From the NCBI GenBank assembly GCA_020073085.1, contig JAIQFV010000008.1, forward strand, positions 1-64,000: a stretch of DNA of 64,000 bases. The letters run 5' to 3'. Below, in pieces: positions 17,251-26,908 of this stretch. Every line of letters begins with the position of its first letter. Within the stretch, counting starts at the first letter, position 1. This DNA comes from Terriglobia bacterium. GTDB lineage: Bacteria > Acidobacteriota > Terriglobia > JAIQFV01. The position numbers were made by a program, and so were the translations under genes. The notes below the pieces were generated by a model, which saw only the letters and a program-made list of their open reading frames with translations, was not told where the DNA came from and did not search any database.

Positions 17251-18552
17251 ATGATCCCATGGGCAAACCGCCTCAGGGCCTTGGTATTCATTCTTGGTCC
17301 TTTTCTGATCTGCAGTCCCCTCCGGGCGCAAGCGCCGTCGCCTCCCGTTCCATCGAAGCCGATCCGTGTCATCGCCATGGGCGAGGCCATTCAGCTCGCG
17401 TTGGAACACAACCAGGCGATGCGGGCACAACGCCTGAATGTCGACCAGTCGAAAGCGAACGAAATCACCGCGTCGTTGAAGCCGAACCCCGTGTACACTA
17501 CCACAAACGAAGATTTTCCGATCTTCAACCCCAGCCAGCTCACCGGGGACAATCTTCGGAACAATCAAGAATTCCTCCAATCCATTAGTTACACCTTTGA
17601 GCGGGGGGGAAAACGCCAAAAACGAACCGTGGTGGCCCAGGATACGACGGACCTCGTTTCCAAAGGCGTCTCCGATTTCGAACGCCAACTGAAATTTCAA
17701 GTGGCGCAGGCTTTCGTCAACGTCTTGCTCGCAAAATCCAACCTCCAATTCTCGAACGAGGATCTGAAAGACTTCTCCGAGGTCGTGGCCATCAACAAGA
17801 GCCGCCTTGATGCCGGGGATATCTCCGAGGCAGACTACTTGAAGATCGCCCTGCAGAAACTTCAGCTCGAACAGGACGTCTCGGGCGCGGATCTGGCCCT
17901 GGTGCAGAGCAAAGCCGCGTTAAGGCAACTGCTCGGGTACGAAACGGTGGCCGAAGATTTTGATGTGCTGGGTGAACTGGGCCACAAGAAGTACACCCTC
18001 GGACCCGATGAACTCGCGCGGCAGGCCTTGCTTGAGCGTCCCGACTTTCAGGCGGCCCAAAGCGCCGTCAAGCTCGCTGACGACACGGTCTCTCTGGCGT
18101 ACGGCAACCGTGCGCGCGATCTCACGGGCGAATGGGAGTACAAGCGAAACGGGCCGGTCAATGGAGTTGGATTTGGCTTTTCCATCGATCTCCCCGTTCA
18201 TGATCGCAACCAGGGGGAGATCGCGCGCAGCAAGGTGGCCGCTCGGCAGGCTGAGGAATCCCAGTCCGCAACACGCGTCGGCGTGCTCACTGACGTCGTG
18301 AATGCTTACTCCAGTTTCAAGACAAATGATCGCATCGTCTCGTTGTATGAATCGGGCTACCTAGGGCAGGCCACGCAATCGCGCGAGATTAGCAACTACG
18401 CCTACCGCAAGGGAGCCACTAGCCTGCTTGATTTGCTCGACGCGGAGCGCAGCTACCGCGCCATTCAGCTCGCTTATCGTCAGGCCCTCGCGGCGTTCAT
18501 GCTGAGCGCCGAACAAATCAACCTGGTGGTCGGAAAGCAGGTGCTGCAATGA
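17251..18552 (+). CDS. czcC: CzcC/TolC-family outer-membrane factor
   Basis: About 433 residues with a signal peptide (cleavage likely after CSPLRAQA), then the two-fold repeated coiled-coil pattern of outer-membrane efflux proteins: MGEAIQLALEHNQAMRAQRLNVDQSK near the start and KGATSLLDLLDAERSYR near the end. It forms the trimeric outer-membrane channel of a tripartite pump. The ATG at 17251 follows AAGGAG by 9 nt. Its stop overlaps the adaptor gene start as ATGA. Neighbours place it in heavy-metal efflux. Confidence 0.9.
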   Translation: MIPWANRLRALVFILGPFLICSPLRAQAPSPPVPSKPIRVIAMGEAIQLALEHNQAMRAQRLNVDQSKANEITASLKPNPVYTTTNEDFPIFNPSQLTGDNLRNNQEFLQSISYTFERGGKRQKRTVVAQDTTDLVSKGVSDFERQLKFQVAQAFVNVLLAKSNLQFSNEDLKDFSEVVAINKSRLDAGDISEADYLKIALQKLQLEQDVSGADLALVQSKAALRQLLGYETVAEDFDVLGELGHKKYTLGPDELARQALLERPDFQAAQSAVKLADDTVSLAYGNRARDLTGEWEYKRNGPVNGVGFGFSIDLPVHDRNQGEIARSKVAARQAEESQSATRVGVLTDVVNAYSSFKTNDRIVSLYESGYLGQATQSREISNYAYRKGATSLLDLLDAERSYRAIQLAYRQALAAFMLSAEQINLVVGKQVLQ

Positions 18553-19760
18553 CAAAACTTCAACAGAGATTTCTTGCCGGGTTGCCGATCCTCCCCGCCG
18601 GGAGGCAGCGATGCGCGGCGCTTCTGCTCTCGGGCCTCCTCGCGATATTCACCTCAGCCTGCAGCACGTCAAAAGAAGCCACGCGTCCCGCGAGCCACGA
18701 GCCTGAGAATAACGAACCGAGCCTGTTCGTCATTCCTGCGAACCAGCTCCCCCATCTTCAAATCCTCCCGGTTCAGAAGACCACGTGGGCCCTTACCATT
18801 CGCACCACGGGGACCGTCGATTGGGACAATGACCACACCACCCAGGCGATCGCCCAGGTGAGCGGACCCATCACCCGGATTCTGGTGGATACCGGAACTT
18901 ACGTCAAAGCGGGACAGCCTCTCTTGGAGGTTTCAAGCCCGGACGTGACAACCGCCGTGGCAGCTTATCGAGTGGCGCATAACCGATTGAATTTGGCCAC
19001 CTCGACCCTGAATCGGAGTCGGGACCTGTTGGACCATCACGCCATCGCGCAAAAGGATCTCGAAGGGGCCCAGGCCGACTATAACGACGCCGCGACCCAG
19101 ATGCAAACCACTCTCCAGGCATTGAGAATATTTGGGATTACTCAAAAGGAGATCGAGGAAGGCGAAAAACAGGGAGTCTCGATTAGTCCTCAACTTGCCG
19201 TCAGGTCGCCCATCAGCGGAATGGTGATTCAAAAACTCGTGTTTCCAGGACAACTGATCCAAGCGGGGGCCACGACTTGTTTTCTGATCAGCAATGTGTC
19301 GACGGTGTGGGTCCAGGGGCACATTTATGAGAAGGATTTGACCTCCGTACGGGTGGGGGATCTCGTGGAGGAAACCAGCACCGCCCTCCCCGAGGCCTTC
19401 CACGGGGTCATTTCGTACATCGGGGCAATGGTGGACCCTGCGACCCGGACCACCCCCGTCCGAATTGTGACGAGCAATCCCAAAGGGCTTTTGAAGAAGG
19501 ACCTCTTCATGGACGTCGTCATCCACACTCAGACCAAGAAAGACGTGCTTGTCGCGCCTGCCTCCGCGGTCTTGTACAACGCCGACAACCAGCCCTTTGT
19601 ATATGTCCAGGCAGGGGCCGACAAGTTTGCGCAACGACTGGTCACGATCGGGACCCAACAGAAAGACCAAATCGAAATAACGAACGGACTGAAGGAGGGG
19701 GAGAAGATCGTCTCGGCGGGAAGCCTCTTCCTGCAGTTTGCCAACACCTATCAGCAGTGA
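18549..19760 (+). CDS. czcB: CzcB/CusB-type periplasmic adaptor (membrane fusion protein)
   Basis: A 403-residue protein with a lipobox-like signal end (IFTSAC at about 36), a lipoyl/barrel-sandwich half motif (ILVDTGTYVKAGQPLLEVSSPD), a helical hairpin (about 140-200), the second half motif (AVRSPISGMVIQKLVFPGQLI) and beta-barrel and membrane-proximal domains. It bridges the inner-membrane RND pump and the outer-membrane channel, probably as a lipoprotein. No long His- or Met-rich metal-binding tail is seen. It overlaps czcC by 4 nt and precedes czcA by 94 nt. Confidence 0.92.
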   Translation: MTKLQQRFLAGLPILPAGRQRCAALLLSGLLAIFTSACSTSKEATRPASHEPENNEPSLFVIPANQLPHLQILPVQKTTWALTIRTTGTVDWDNDHTTQAIAQVSGPITRILVDTGTYVKAGQPLLEVSSPDVTTAVAAYRVAHNRLNLATSTLNRSRDLLDHHAIAQKDLEGAQADYNDAATQMQTTLQALRIFGITQKEIEEGEKQGVSISPQLAVRSPISGMVIQKLVFPGQLIQAGATTCFLISNVSTVWVQGHIYEKDLTSVRVGDLVEETSTALPEAFHGVISYIGAMVDPATRTTPVRIVTSNPKGLLKKDLFMDVVIHTQTKKDVLVAPASAVLYNADNQPFVYVQAGADKFAQRLVTIGTQQKDQIEITNGLKEGEKIVSAGSLFLQFANTYQQ

Positions 19761-19854
19761 AGAGGTTCTTGTGGAAGATTCGGAGGGGTGAGCCCAATCC
19801 TGTTCCTCCACCTCTCAAGGCGGTCAGGATCTTCGCGCTCCGAAAAACATTCTT

Positions 19855-22800
19855 ATGATCAATCGCATCGTATCCTTCGCGCTTTCCCAGCGATTCCTCA
19901 TCGTCATGGCCATGATCTTCTTGATGATCTGGGGGGTCATTTCGTTTCAAAAGCTGCCCATTGATGCGTATCCCGATCTTTCGCCGCCGCACGTGGAGAT
20001 CATCACGCAGTGGCCCGGCCACGCCGCCGAGGAGGTGGAGCGCCTCATCACCATCCCGATTGAATTGGAAATGAATGGCATCCCCCAATTGCAGGCACTG
20101 CGCTCCATCTCCCTGTACGGACTGTCATCAGTCCAGATGAACTTCCAGTACAACACGGATCCCTACTTTGTACGCGAGCAGTCCTTCGAAAGACTCCCCA
20201 ACGCCTCGGTGCCGGCGGGCATTCAGCCCACCCTCGCTCCCCTGTTCAGCCCGAGTGGATTGATTTATCGCTATGTCCTCCAGAGTCCCGACCGAACGCC
20301 TCAGGAATTGAAGACCTTTGAGGACTGGGTGGTGGAACGGCATTATCGCGCCATCCAGGGTGTGGCCGATGATTCAGGTTTTGGCGGGGCAACGATGCAG
20401 TACCACGTCCTGCTGGATCCGAACAAGCTCCTCTCTTATGGTGTCACGGTCCCCCAGGTTGTGCAGCAGTTGGGCAATAACAACGCCAATGCGGGGGGAG
20501 GATTCTATTCATCCGGAGGCCAGTTTTACTATGTCCGGGGCCTGGGCCTGGTGAAGACCCCTCAGGACATCGGAAACATCGTCGTCGCCACGCACAACGG
20601 GGTCCCCACCTATGTGCGCGACGTGGGCAAAGTCGAGATTGGCCACGCTGTCCGATTGGGCCAGTTCGGTTACATGAAGCAGGATGATGCGGTTGAGGGT
20701 GTGATTCTCATGCGGGTGGGAGAGCAGGCGCAGGTGATTCTTGACAAGGTGGAGCAGGTCACTGAAAACCTAAACAAGAACGTGCTTCCCCCGGATGTGA
20801 AGGTCGTCCCCTTCTACGACCGGCACTATCTCATCGAGGAAACGACCCGCACGGTGGAAAAAAACCTCCTGCTGGGCATGGTCCTGGTCCTGGTCATCCT
20901 GGGCCTGCTTCTCTTCAGCTTCCGCACAGCGTTGATTGTGGCCGTGACCATCCCCTTTTCCCTCCTGTTTTCCTTCATCTGTTTGGACTGGAGGCACATT
21001 CCGGCCAACCTGCTTTCGATCGGGGCGATTGACTTCGGCATCATCGTCGATGGCGCGGTGGTCATGGTGGAGAATATCTTTCGCGAACTCGCGGCGCGCC
21101 GCGGACAGGAGTACCACCTGATCGATGTCATCCGCGCGGCGGCGCGGGATGTGGAACGCCCGATTTTCTATGCCATTGCCGTGATCATTGCAGGCTATTT
21201 GCCCATTTACGCGCTGACCGGGCCCGCCGGCAGGCTGTTTCAGCCGATGGCCGACACCATGTCTTTTGCCCTGGTGGGGTCGTTGATCTGCTCGCTGACC
21301 TTGCTCCCTGTCCTGTGTGCCTTCCTTCTAAAGAAACATATCAAAGAGCCGGACGTGAAGATCTACGAACGCATTCGGAATTCTTACGGGGTGGCGCTGG
21401 GCTGGTGTCTGAGGCATCGCGCGGTCACCACCTTGATCTGCGTGGGAATTTTTGGAGCCTCCCTGCTCCTGATCCCTTTCATCGGCGCGGAATTCATGCC
21501 TCATCTGGACGAAGGGGCCTTATGGGTCCGGGCCACAACACCCTACACGATTTCCTTCGATGAGGCTGCGAAGTTGTCGCCCCAGATCCGGAACATCCTG
21601 ATGAGCTTTCCGCAAGTCACCACGGTCGCCAACGAGCTGGGCCGGCCGGACGACGGCACAGATCCCATCGGGTTCTTCAACAACGAGTTTTACGTCGGTT
21701 TGAAGCCTTACGATGACGCTTCATGGCGGGGTGAAATTCGGACCAAACCGAAATTGATCGACGCCATCCAGGAAAAACTGTCTGCCTTTCCCGGGGTCAT
21801 CTTTAATTACACGCAACCGGCCGAGGACGCCGTGGATGAGGCTGAAACCGGATTGAAGAGTGCCCTGGCGGTCAAGATTTTTGGCACGGATCTGGCCACT
21901 CTCGAAGAGAAATCCAAGGAGGTCAAACGCATCATTTCCCAAGTGCCGGGAATCACTCATATCAGCATTGTCCAGGAACTGGGTCAGCCCAGCCTCCTTA
22001 TCGTGCCCGACCGGGACAAGATCGCGCGTTACGGGCTCAACGTCGGCGACATTAACACGCTGATTGAGACGGCGATTGGGGGAAAAGCGGCCAGCCAAGT
22101 CATCCAGGGAGAACGCCAATTTGACCTGGTTGTCCGGATGCAGGAGCCATTCCGGGAAAACATGGACGCCATTCGGAACCTGCTGATCGCCACCCCCGAC
22201 GGCCAGCATCTTCCTTTGAGCCAGTTTGCTGATATTCAAGTCAGTAACGGCGCTTCTTTCATCTACCGCGAATCGAACTCGCGTTACGTCGGGATTCAGT
22301 TCAGTGTGGAGGGCCGGGACCTTGCGAGCGCCATCGGAGAAGCGCGAAAAAAGGTGGACCAGCAGGTCAAGCTTCCGATCGGTTATTCGTTCGATTGGGG
22401 GGGCGAATATAAGGAGTACCTGGCGGCGCGCTCCCAGATGAAGATCATCGTTCCTCTGACGGTGCTCATCATCCTGCTCATTCTCTTTGCCCTTTACGGC
22501 AACATGAAATTCCCCTTGATCATCATGTTCAGCGTGCTCGTTACCCAGCCGGTCGGCGGCTTGCTGGCCCTCAAGCTGACGGGAACGGATTTCAGCGTTT
22601 CCTCGGGGCTTGGATTTGTCGCCCTGATGGGTGTCGCCGTCCAAACCAGCGTGATTCTTTACTCTTTCATCAACAAGCTTCGCCTCGAAGGGAAGGACCC
22701 CCTCACGGCGACTTATGAGGCCTCCCTCCTGAGGCTCCGCCCCATTCTGATGACCGCGCTGGTTGCCTGCTTCGGTCTTCTTCCTGCCGCCATGTCGACC

Positions 22801-22938
22801 GGGATCGGCAGCGATTCGCAGAAGCCGTTCGCCATCGTCATCGTCGGCGGGATGATTTCGCGCCTGCTTCTGTCCATCTTTCTCGCCCCGGTTCTGTATG
22901 CCCTCGTTGCCCGCAAGGATGATGTACTGAAGGTTTGA
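19855..22938 (+). CDS. czcA: CzcA-type heavy-metal RND efflux pump
   Basis: A 1027-residue inner-membrane RND transporter with 12 predicted helices and two large periplasmic loops. The TM4 signature reads DFGIIVDGAVVMVEN (about 392-406), the divalent-cation (Zn/Co/Cd/Ni) type of HME-RND pumps, not the copper/silver type. N-terminal (RFLIVMAMIFLMIWGVISFQKLPIDAYPDLSPP) and GxEFMPHLDEG motifs are typical. It is driven by proton flow and extrudes metal from the periplasm or cytoplasm through CzcB and CzcC. No ribosome site is obvious before the ATG, so translation may depend on the upstream genes. Length is normal. Confidence 0.94.
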   Translation: MINRIVSFALSQRFLIVMAMIFLMIWGVISFQKLPIDAYPDLSPPHVEIITQWPGHAAEEVERLITIPIELEMNGIPQLQALRSISLYGLSSVQMNFQYNTDPYFVREQSFERLPNASVPAGIQPTLAPLFSPSGLIYRYVLQSPDRTPQELKTFEDWVVERHYRAIQGVADDSGFGGATMQYHVLLDPNKLLSYGVTVPQVVQQLGNNNANAGGGFYSSGGQFYYVRGLGLVKTPQDIGNIVVATHNGVPTYVRDVGKVEIGHAVRLGQFGYMKQDDAVEGVILMRVGEQAQVILDKVEQVTENLNKNVLPPDVKVVPFYDRHYLIEETTRTVEKNLLLGMVLVLVILGLLLFSFRTALIVAVTIPFSLLFSFICLDWRHIPANLLSIGAIDFGIIVDGAVVMVENIFRELAARRGQEYHLIDVIRAAARDVERPIFYAIAVIIAGYLPIYALTGPAGRLFQPMADTMSFALVGSLICSLTLLPVLCAFLLKKHIKEPDVKIYERIRNSYGVALGWCLRHRAVTTLICVGIFGASLLLIPFIGAEFMPHLDEGALWVRATTPYTISFDEAAKLSPQIRNILMSFPQVTTVANELGRPDDGTDPIGFFNNEFYVGLKPYDDASWRGEIRTKPKLIDAIQEKLSAFPGVIFNYTQPAEDAVDEAETGLKSALAVKIFGTDLATLEEKSKEVKRIISQVPGITHISIVQELGQPSLLIVPDRDKIARYGLNVGDINTLIETAIGGKAASQVIQGERQFDLVVRMQEPFRENMDAIRNLLIATPDGQHLPLSQFADIQVSNGASFIYRESNSRYVGIQFSVEGRDLASAIGEARKKVDQQVKLPIGYSFDWGGEYKEYLAARSQMKIIVPLTVLIILLILFALYGNMKFPLIIMFSVLVTQPVGGLLALKLTGTDFSVSSGLGFVALMGVAVQTSVILYSFINKLRLEGKDPLTATYEASLLRLRPILMTALVACFGLLPAAMSTGIGSDSQKPFAIVIVGGMISRLLLSIFLAPVLYALVARKDDVLKV

Positions 22939-22981
22939 GGGGGGAGCGAATCAGCATTTGCTGCCAGCAGATCCGGGTGGA

Positions 22982-22999
22982 GTATTAAGATCTTACTAC
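22982..22999 (+). promoter_or_regulatory. imperfect 18-bp palindrome upstream of the copy B gene
   Basis: GTATTAAGATCTTACTAC is palindromic except for one base pair and has a perfect TAAGATCTTA core. It lies 43 nt after the czcA stop and 124 nt before the ATG of the small CxxC protein at 23123. It could be an operator or a weak transcription stop for czcA; no T-run follows, which favours an operator. Confidence 0.4.
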
Positions 23000-23122
23000 C
23001 CACAGACCTGATCAGTAGGCAGATGTCCTGATTTGAAATCCAGGATCAGGGACGTTGTCATTGACGCTGTTTTGTTTCGTGTGGTGGCATCCACACGTTA
23101 CTTCCGGCCTGTTTGGGAAACT

Positions 23123-23467
23123 ATGAAATCAAAGCACAGAGGCAGGCTGCTGATCGGAGCACTCATTGCGCAGATTGTGGTGGTGCAGTTTGCGCTCGAT
23201 GCTCACTATTACCTGCACCTTCCGAGTTTGTTCCGATCCCAACACACGGCGTTTAACAGCACAACGTCAGCAACCTCCCCTACGCCTCACTCGGATTGCG
23301 GGTTATGCAGGACTGGACAGACGTATCACAGCCTTGCGGCGGTCCAAACCTATCTGATAGTCCGCATTCCTGAGGTGTTGGCAGCGCGGGAGCTCGAGGC
23401 GGAAGGATCCTCCGCCCTCTGTGTTTTTTCCCATACCACCCGTGGGCCCCCTCCCTTGAATCTCTAA
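23123..23467 (+). CDS. small secreted CxxC...RGPP protein (copy B)
   Basis: A 114-residue protein with a basic N-terminus, a hydrophobic segment (about 9-25) and His28/His32 just after it. A Ser/Thr-rich stretch follows, then CGLC at 59-62 and RGPP at 107-110. The spacing from the first Cys to Arg is 48 residues, the same as in the proteins at 16760 and 26544, though the sequence between is little conserved. It lies between czcA and a TonB receptor, 112 nt before the latter. A GGGAA ribosome site precedes the ATG at 23123. I propose an envelope metal-related accessory protein; this is inferred from context only. Confidence 0.65.
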   Translation: MKSKHRGRLLIGALIAQIVVVQFALDAHYYLHLPSLFRSQHTAFNSTTSATSPTPHSDCGLCRTGQTYHSLAAVQTYLIVRIPEVLAARELEAEGSSALCVFSHTTRGPPPLNL

Positions 23468-23507
23468 TCAATTCCAATTTGACTCTTTTCAACGCAGCCT
23501 CAAATGA

Positions 23508-23524
23508 AAAGCGCCAGGCGCTTT
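23508..23524 (+). promoter_or_regulatory. 17-bp inverted repeat before the TonB receptor
   Basis: AAAGCGCC-A-GGCGCTTT is a perfect inverted repeat in the gap between the copy B gene and the TonB receptor, 55 nt before its ATG. The one-base loop is too tight for a good RNA hairpin without opening inner pairs, so a DNA operator is as likely as an attenuator. Confidence 0.4.
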
Positions 23525-23579
23525 CACCCGCGGGCTGTATTCACATATCATTTTTTGATGATTGGATTGGAGATTTCAT

Positions 23580-26171
23580 ATGCAGAAGCACATTCTCTTT
23601 TTCACGCTTTCCATTGGGCTCATTTTCGGGACCCTTAGTTCTTGGGCACAGTCTTCAGGGACCCTCGAGGGTGTAGTCAAAGATCCTTCAGGGGGTGTCG
23701 TACCAAACGCCACAGTCGAAATTCACAATCCGCTAAGCCATTTTGAGCGAAGCGCAACCACCGACAGAGAAGGGAAATTTCGTTTCACGACCATACCATT
23801 CAATCCGTATCACCTGCTAGTGACGGCCCCTGGTTTCGCGTCGTACACGCAGGATATCGATGTGCGCTCGCTGGTGACGATAAATCTCGAAGTGAACTTG
23901 AAGTTGGCAACGGCAGAAACCACAATGACTGTCCAAAGCGAGGCGGGAGACTTGGTCGAAAACGACCCGACGGCCCACACGGATGTGGATCGCAACCTGT
24001 TTTCGAAGATGCCGTTGGAAAGCGCCTCGTCCTCAATCAGCTCTCTGATCACATTTGCGACTCCGGGCGTGGCCGCCGATTCCAATGGCTTCATGCACGG
24101 TCTGGGGGAGCATCAAGAAAACGCCTTCTCGGTAGACGGACAGCCCATCACTGACCAGCAAAGCAAGTCCTTCTCCAACCAGATCCCAGTGGGGTCGGTG
24201 CAATCTCTTGAAGCCGTAAACGGGATTCCTCCGGCCGAGTATGGCGACAAGACCACCTTGATCGTCAACGTGACGACACGCTCGGGTCTTAACCTGCGGC
24301 CGACAGGCGACGTGAATGCTTCGTATGGCTCGTTCGGGACGAGCAATGTTGGCTTCAACTTCGCCGTCGGCAGCCAACGATGGGGAAACTTTATAACCGT
24401 AAACGGGCTCCAGTCCGGCCGCTTTCTCGATCCCCCCGAGTTGCAAGTGATCCACGCCAAAGGAAATTCCGAGAACATTTTCGACCGCGTGGATTTTCAG
24501 CCCAGCACGCAAGACACCTTCCACGTGAACCTGAATTATGCCCGCTCCTGGTTCCAGCAGCCCAATCAGTTCGATCAGGTGACCGCGGGGCAGGACCAGC
24601 GAGCACTCATCAACACGTTCAATTTCGCGCCCGCATGGACGCACGTATTTAATGCGAATACGGCCCTGACGGTGGGCGCTTTTGTGCGCCAGGATCGCTA
24701 TCACTATTATCCGAGCGCGGATGTCTTCTCGGACCTGCCCGCGACGCTCGCTCAAAGCAGGCATCTCACCAACCTCGGAGTGCGTTCCGATCTCAGTTAC
24801 GTGAAGGGTGCGCACAACATTAAGGTGGGTGTGCAATTTCAACACTGGTTACTGAACGAGAAGTTCAGTTTGGGCCTCACAGATCCGAGGTTCAACGCAC
24901 CCTGCCTGCTTCCCTCAGGCGGGGCGGACTCGAATCCAACCCCGGTCGATCCCACCCGATGTTCGACGGTTAACCCGGGGGACACTACAAATGACGGTTT
25001 CTTGCCGGGGCTCCTGCCATTCGACTTGTCTCGCGCCGGCAGCCTGCTAAACTTCAACGACCACACGGACATCAAAGAAACTTCCCTGTATGTTCAGGAC
25101 GCAATTACCGTCAGGAACTGGACCTTCAACCTGGGCCTCCGCGGCGACTTTTACCGCGGACTGAGCAGCGCCTCGGCGCCGGAGCCACGCCTTGCCCTCG
25201 CTTACAACATCAAAAAAACCAACACACTGCTGCGCCTGGGCTATGGGCGGGCCATTGTCACTCCGTACAACGAGAACCTGCTGCTTTCCGGTTCGACGGG
25301 AATTGGTGGATTGGGTGGCCCCGGGGGTGGCGCAATACCCCCCAAGCCGGGTTATCGCAATCTGCTTAGCGCGGGGATCGAGCAGGCGTTCGGAAAACAC
25401 CTCGTCGTGGCAGCGGATTATTATTGGAAATACACCACTCCCGACTATGACTTTGGCGTCTTATTCAGCACACCCCTGACCTTCCCCGTTCAGTGGGCAA
25501 AATCGAAGATTGATGGAGTCGCCGTGCGCGTGAGCATGCCGAACTTCCACGGATTTTCATTGGTGACCGTCCTCGGAACCTCGCGTGACCGGTTCTTTCC
25601 ACCGGGAGTCGGGGGTCTGATTTTCAACGAACCACCCCCGCCAGGCGTTTTTCGTATTGACCACGACCAGGCGTTCCAGCAGAGCACACACGTCCAGTAC
25701 CAATGGAAGGGTACCGGCCCTTGGATCGGGTTCAATTGGCGATACGACAGCGGCCTGGTGGCCGGCGCCGTTCCCTTTGCCACGGATACGACCACTCCGG
25801 TCGACCTCACCGCCCTGACACCAGACCAGCAGATTCAGGCGGGACTTTTCTGCGGAAATGTGTTCCCGACGCTGGCCGCGCCGTTGACAAGCTGCGCGCC
25901 GTCCGCATACGGATCGACCCAAATCAACATCCCAGCCCCAGGCACCCAGGATGACGACCGCAATCCAGCTCGCATCAAAGGGCGGAACCTGTTTGACGTG
26001 GCACTAGGCGTTGACAACCTCTTTCACGGTGACCGGCACAAATGGAGTTTGCGCTTTACGGTGATCAACCTGATGAATAAGACCGCACTGTACAACTACT
26101 TGTCTACCTTCAGCGGCACACACTTCGTCACGCCGCGCACCGAAGCGCTCGAACTGGGCTTTCACTTTTAG
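23580..26171 (+). CDS. TonB-dependent outer-membrane receptor with carboxypeptidase-regulatory domain
   Basis: About 863 residues: signal peptide ending ...LSSWAQ, a carboxypeptidase-regulatory-like beta-sandwich (GTLEGVVKDPSGGVVPNATVEI... near 25-105), a plug domain (about 120-220) and a large beta-barrel ending in an aromatic residue (LELGFHF). The architecture is that of the Oar/SusC-like receptors common in Acidobacteriota. It takes up a ligand across the outer membrane using TonB energy. Position within the metal island suggests a metal or metallophore ligand, but the barrel does not reveal one. The ATG at 23580 follows TGGAGA by 6 nt. A terminator follows at 26219. Confidence 0.88.
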   Translation: MQKHILFFTLSIGLIFGTLSSWAQSSGTLEGVVKDPSGGVVPNATVEIHNPLSHFERSATTDREGKFRFTTIPFNPYHLLVTAPGFASYTQDIDVRSLVTINLEVNLKLATAETTMTVQSEAGDLVENDPTAHTDVDRNLFSKMPLESASSSISSLITFATPGVAADSNGFMHGLGEHQENAFSVDGQPITDQQSKSFSNQIPVGSVQSLEAVNGIPPAEYGDKTTLIVNVTTRSGLNLRPTGDVNASYGSFGTSNVGFNFAVGSQRWGNFITVNGLQSGRFLDPPELQVIHAKGNSENIFDRVDFQPSTQDTFHVNLNYARSWFQQPNQFDQVTAGQDQRALINTFNFAPAWTHVFNANTALTVGAFVRQDRYHYYPSADVFSDLPATLAQSRHLTNLGVRSDLSYVKGAHNIKVGVQFQHWLLNEKFSLGLTDPRFNAPCLLPSGGADSNPTPVDPTRCSTVNPGDTTNDGFLPGLLPFDLSRAGSLLNFNDHTDIKETSLYVQDAITVRNWTFNLGLRGDFYRGLSSASAPEPRLALAYNIKKTNTLLRLGYGRAIVTPYNENLLLSGSTGIGGLGGPGGGAIPPKPGYRNLLSAGIEQAFGKHLVVAADYYWKYTTPDYDFGVLFSTPLTFPVQWAKSKIDGVAVRVSMPNFHGFSLVTVLGTSRDRFFPPGVGGLIFNEPPPPGVFRIDHDQAFQQSTHVQYQWKGTGPWIGFNWRYDSGLVAGAVPFATDTTTPVDLTALTPDQQIQAGLFCGNVFPTLAAPLTSCAPSAYGSTQINIPAPGTQDDDRNPARIKGRNLFDVALGVDNLFHGDRHKWSLRFTVINLMNKTALYNYLSTFSGTHFVTPRTEALELGFHF

Positions 26172-26218
26172 ACCGCGGTAGTGGAGAGAGGTACCTGACG
26201 CGGAATCATGGGAAAAAT

Positions 26219-26253
26219 GGGGACTGCCGCTACCAGGCGTGGTCCCCCTTTTT
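26219..26253 (+). terminator. rho-independent terminator after the TonB receptor
   Basis: GGGGAC (26219-26224) pairs with GTCCCC (26242-26247), with a further CGC/GCG pairing inside, followed by CTTTTT. It lies 48 nt past the receptor stop and separates this unit from the copy C/porin/ABC unit. Confidence 0.6.
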
Positions 26254-26543
26254 GACCGTTTATTTCTCATACGACGAAGGCTCTGTGGCCCACAGACAAG
26301 ATGGCCACTTTCTTAGGACACCCTACAATCGAACAGCCCCGTATCAATCGCGTGCCTGTGGTGTATCCCTCCTTCACGGCATAATTCGAGTGTTTGAGGA
26401 GCACGGAGGTCACTCGGCGGCCCTCCCATGAAGGTGAAACATGAGGCGGTGAGAGCCCGGCTATTGAATCGCTGTCAACCGGCCCGTATTCTTGAATCTC
26501 GGTACTTTGTGACAACGTCAAACAGCTTTGATAAAATGGACGA

Positions 26544-26897
26544 ATGGCGAGTAAACGCTTGAAGCACCGATCTCCTAAGCGGGTTACTTCCTGTTTTCTG
26601 TTGTTGATGCAGCTCAATCTGCTTTGTGTCATTACGCTGCATCGCCATGAAATGGAGGGATGGGTTCCTCCAACGACCGCTGTTCATGAACTCGGCCGAC
26701 GATCGCATTCCCCTGTTCCGAGCACTCTTCTCTGCATGACTTGTCGGGCCGCCCGGCATCTCGCTGCCGGTCCCCCGGCCTACTTTTCCGCTCCCGAGCC
26801 TGCCCCGGCAATCTCCTTGTCGCTTGCGTCTTCACCCGGTGGCTTCCATTCCCACGCCCCGGCTGTCACGCGTGGACGCGCACCTCCGTTCTGCTAG
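26544..26897 (+). CDS. small secreted CxxC...RAPP protein (copy C)
   Basis: A 117-residue protein with a basic N-terminus, a hydrophobic segment (about 17-32), His33/His35, CMTC at 64-67, a Pro/Ala-rich stretch, and RAPP at 112-115 near the C-terminus. The first Cys lies 48 residues before Arg112, matching copies A and B exactly. A GATAAAAT element directly upstream, with TTGTGA before it, may be the promoter. It lies 90 nt before the porin-like gene, with a perfect palindrome in the gap. Secreted, thiol-containing and metal-associated by context. No enzymatic function is suggested. Confidence 0.65.
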   Translation: MASKRLKHRSPKRVTSCFLLLMQLNLLCVITLHRHEMEGWVPPTTAVHELGRRSHSPVPSTLLCMTCRAARHLAAGPPAYFSAPEPAPAISLSLASSPGGFHSHAPAVTRGRAPPFC

Positions 26898-26908
26898 TCG
26901 GTCCTTTT

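Noticed and set aside
23051-26520. TGACAACGTC shared upstream of copies B (23051-23060, inverted) and C (26510-26519)
   Set aside because: A 10-mer in two places in opposite orientation could be chance, and copy A lacks it.
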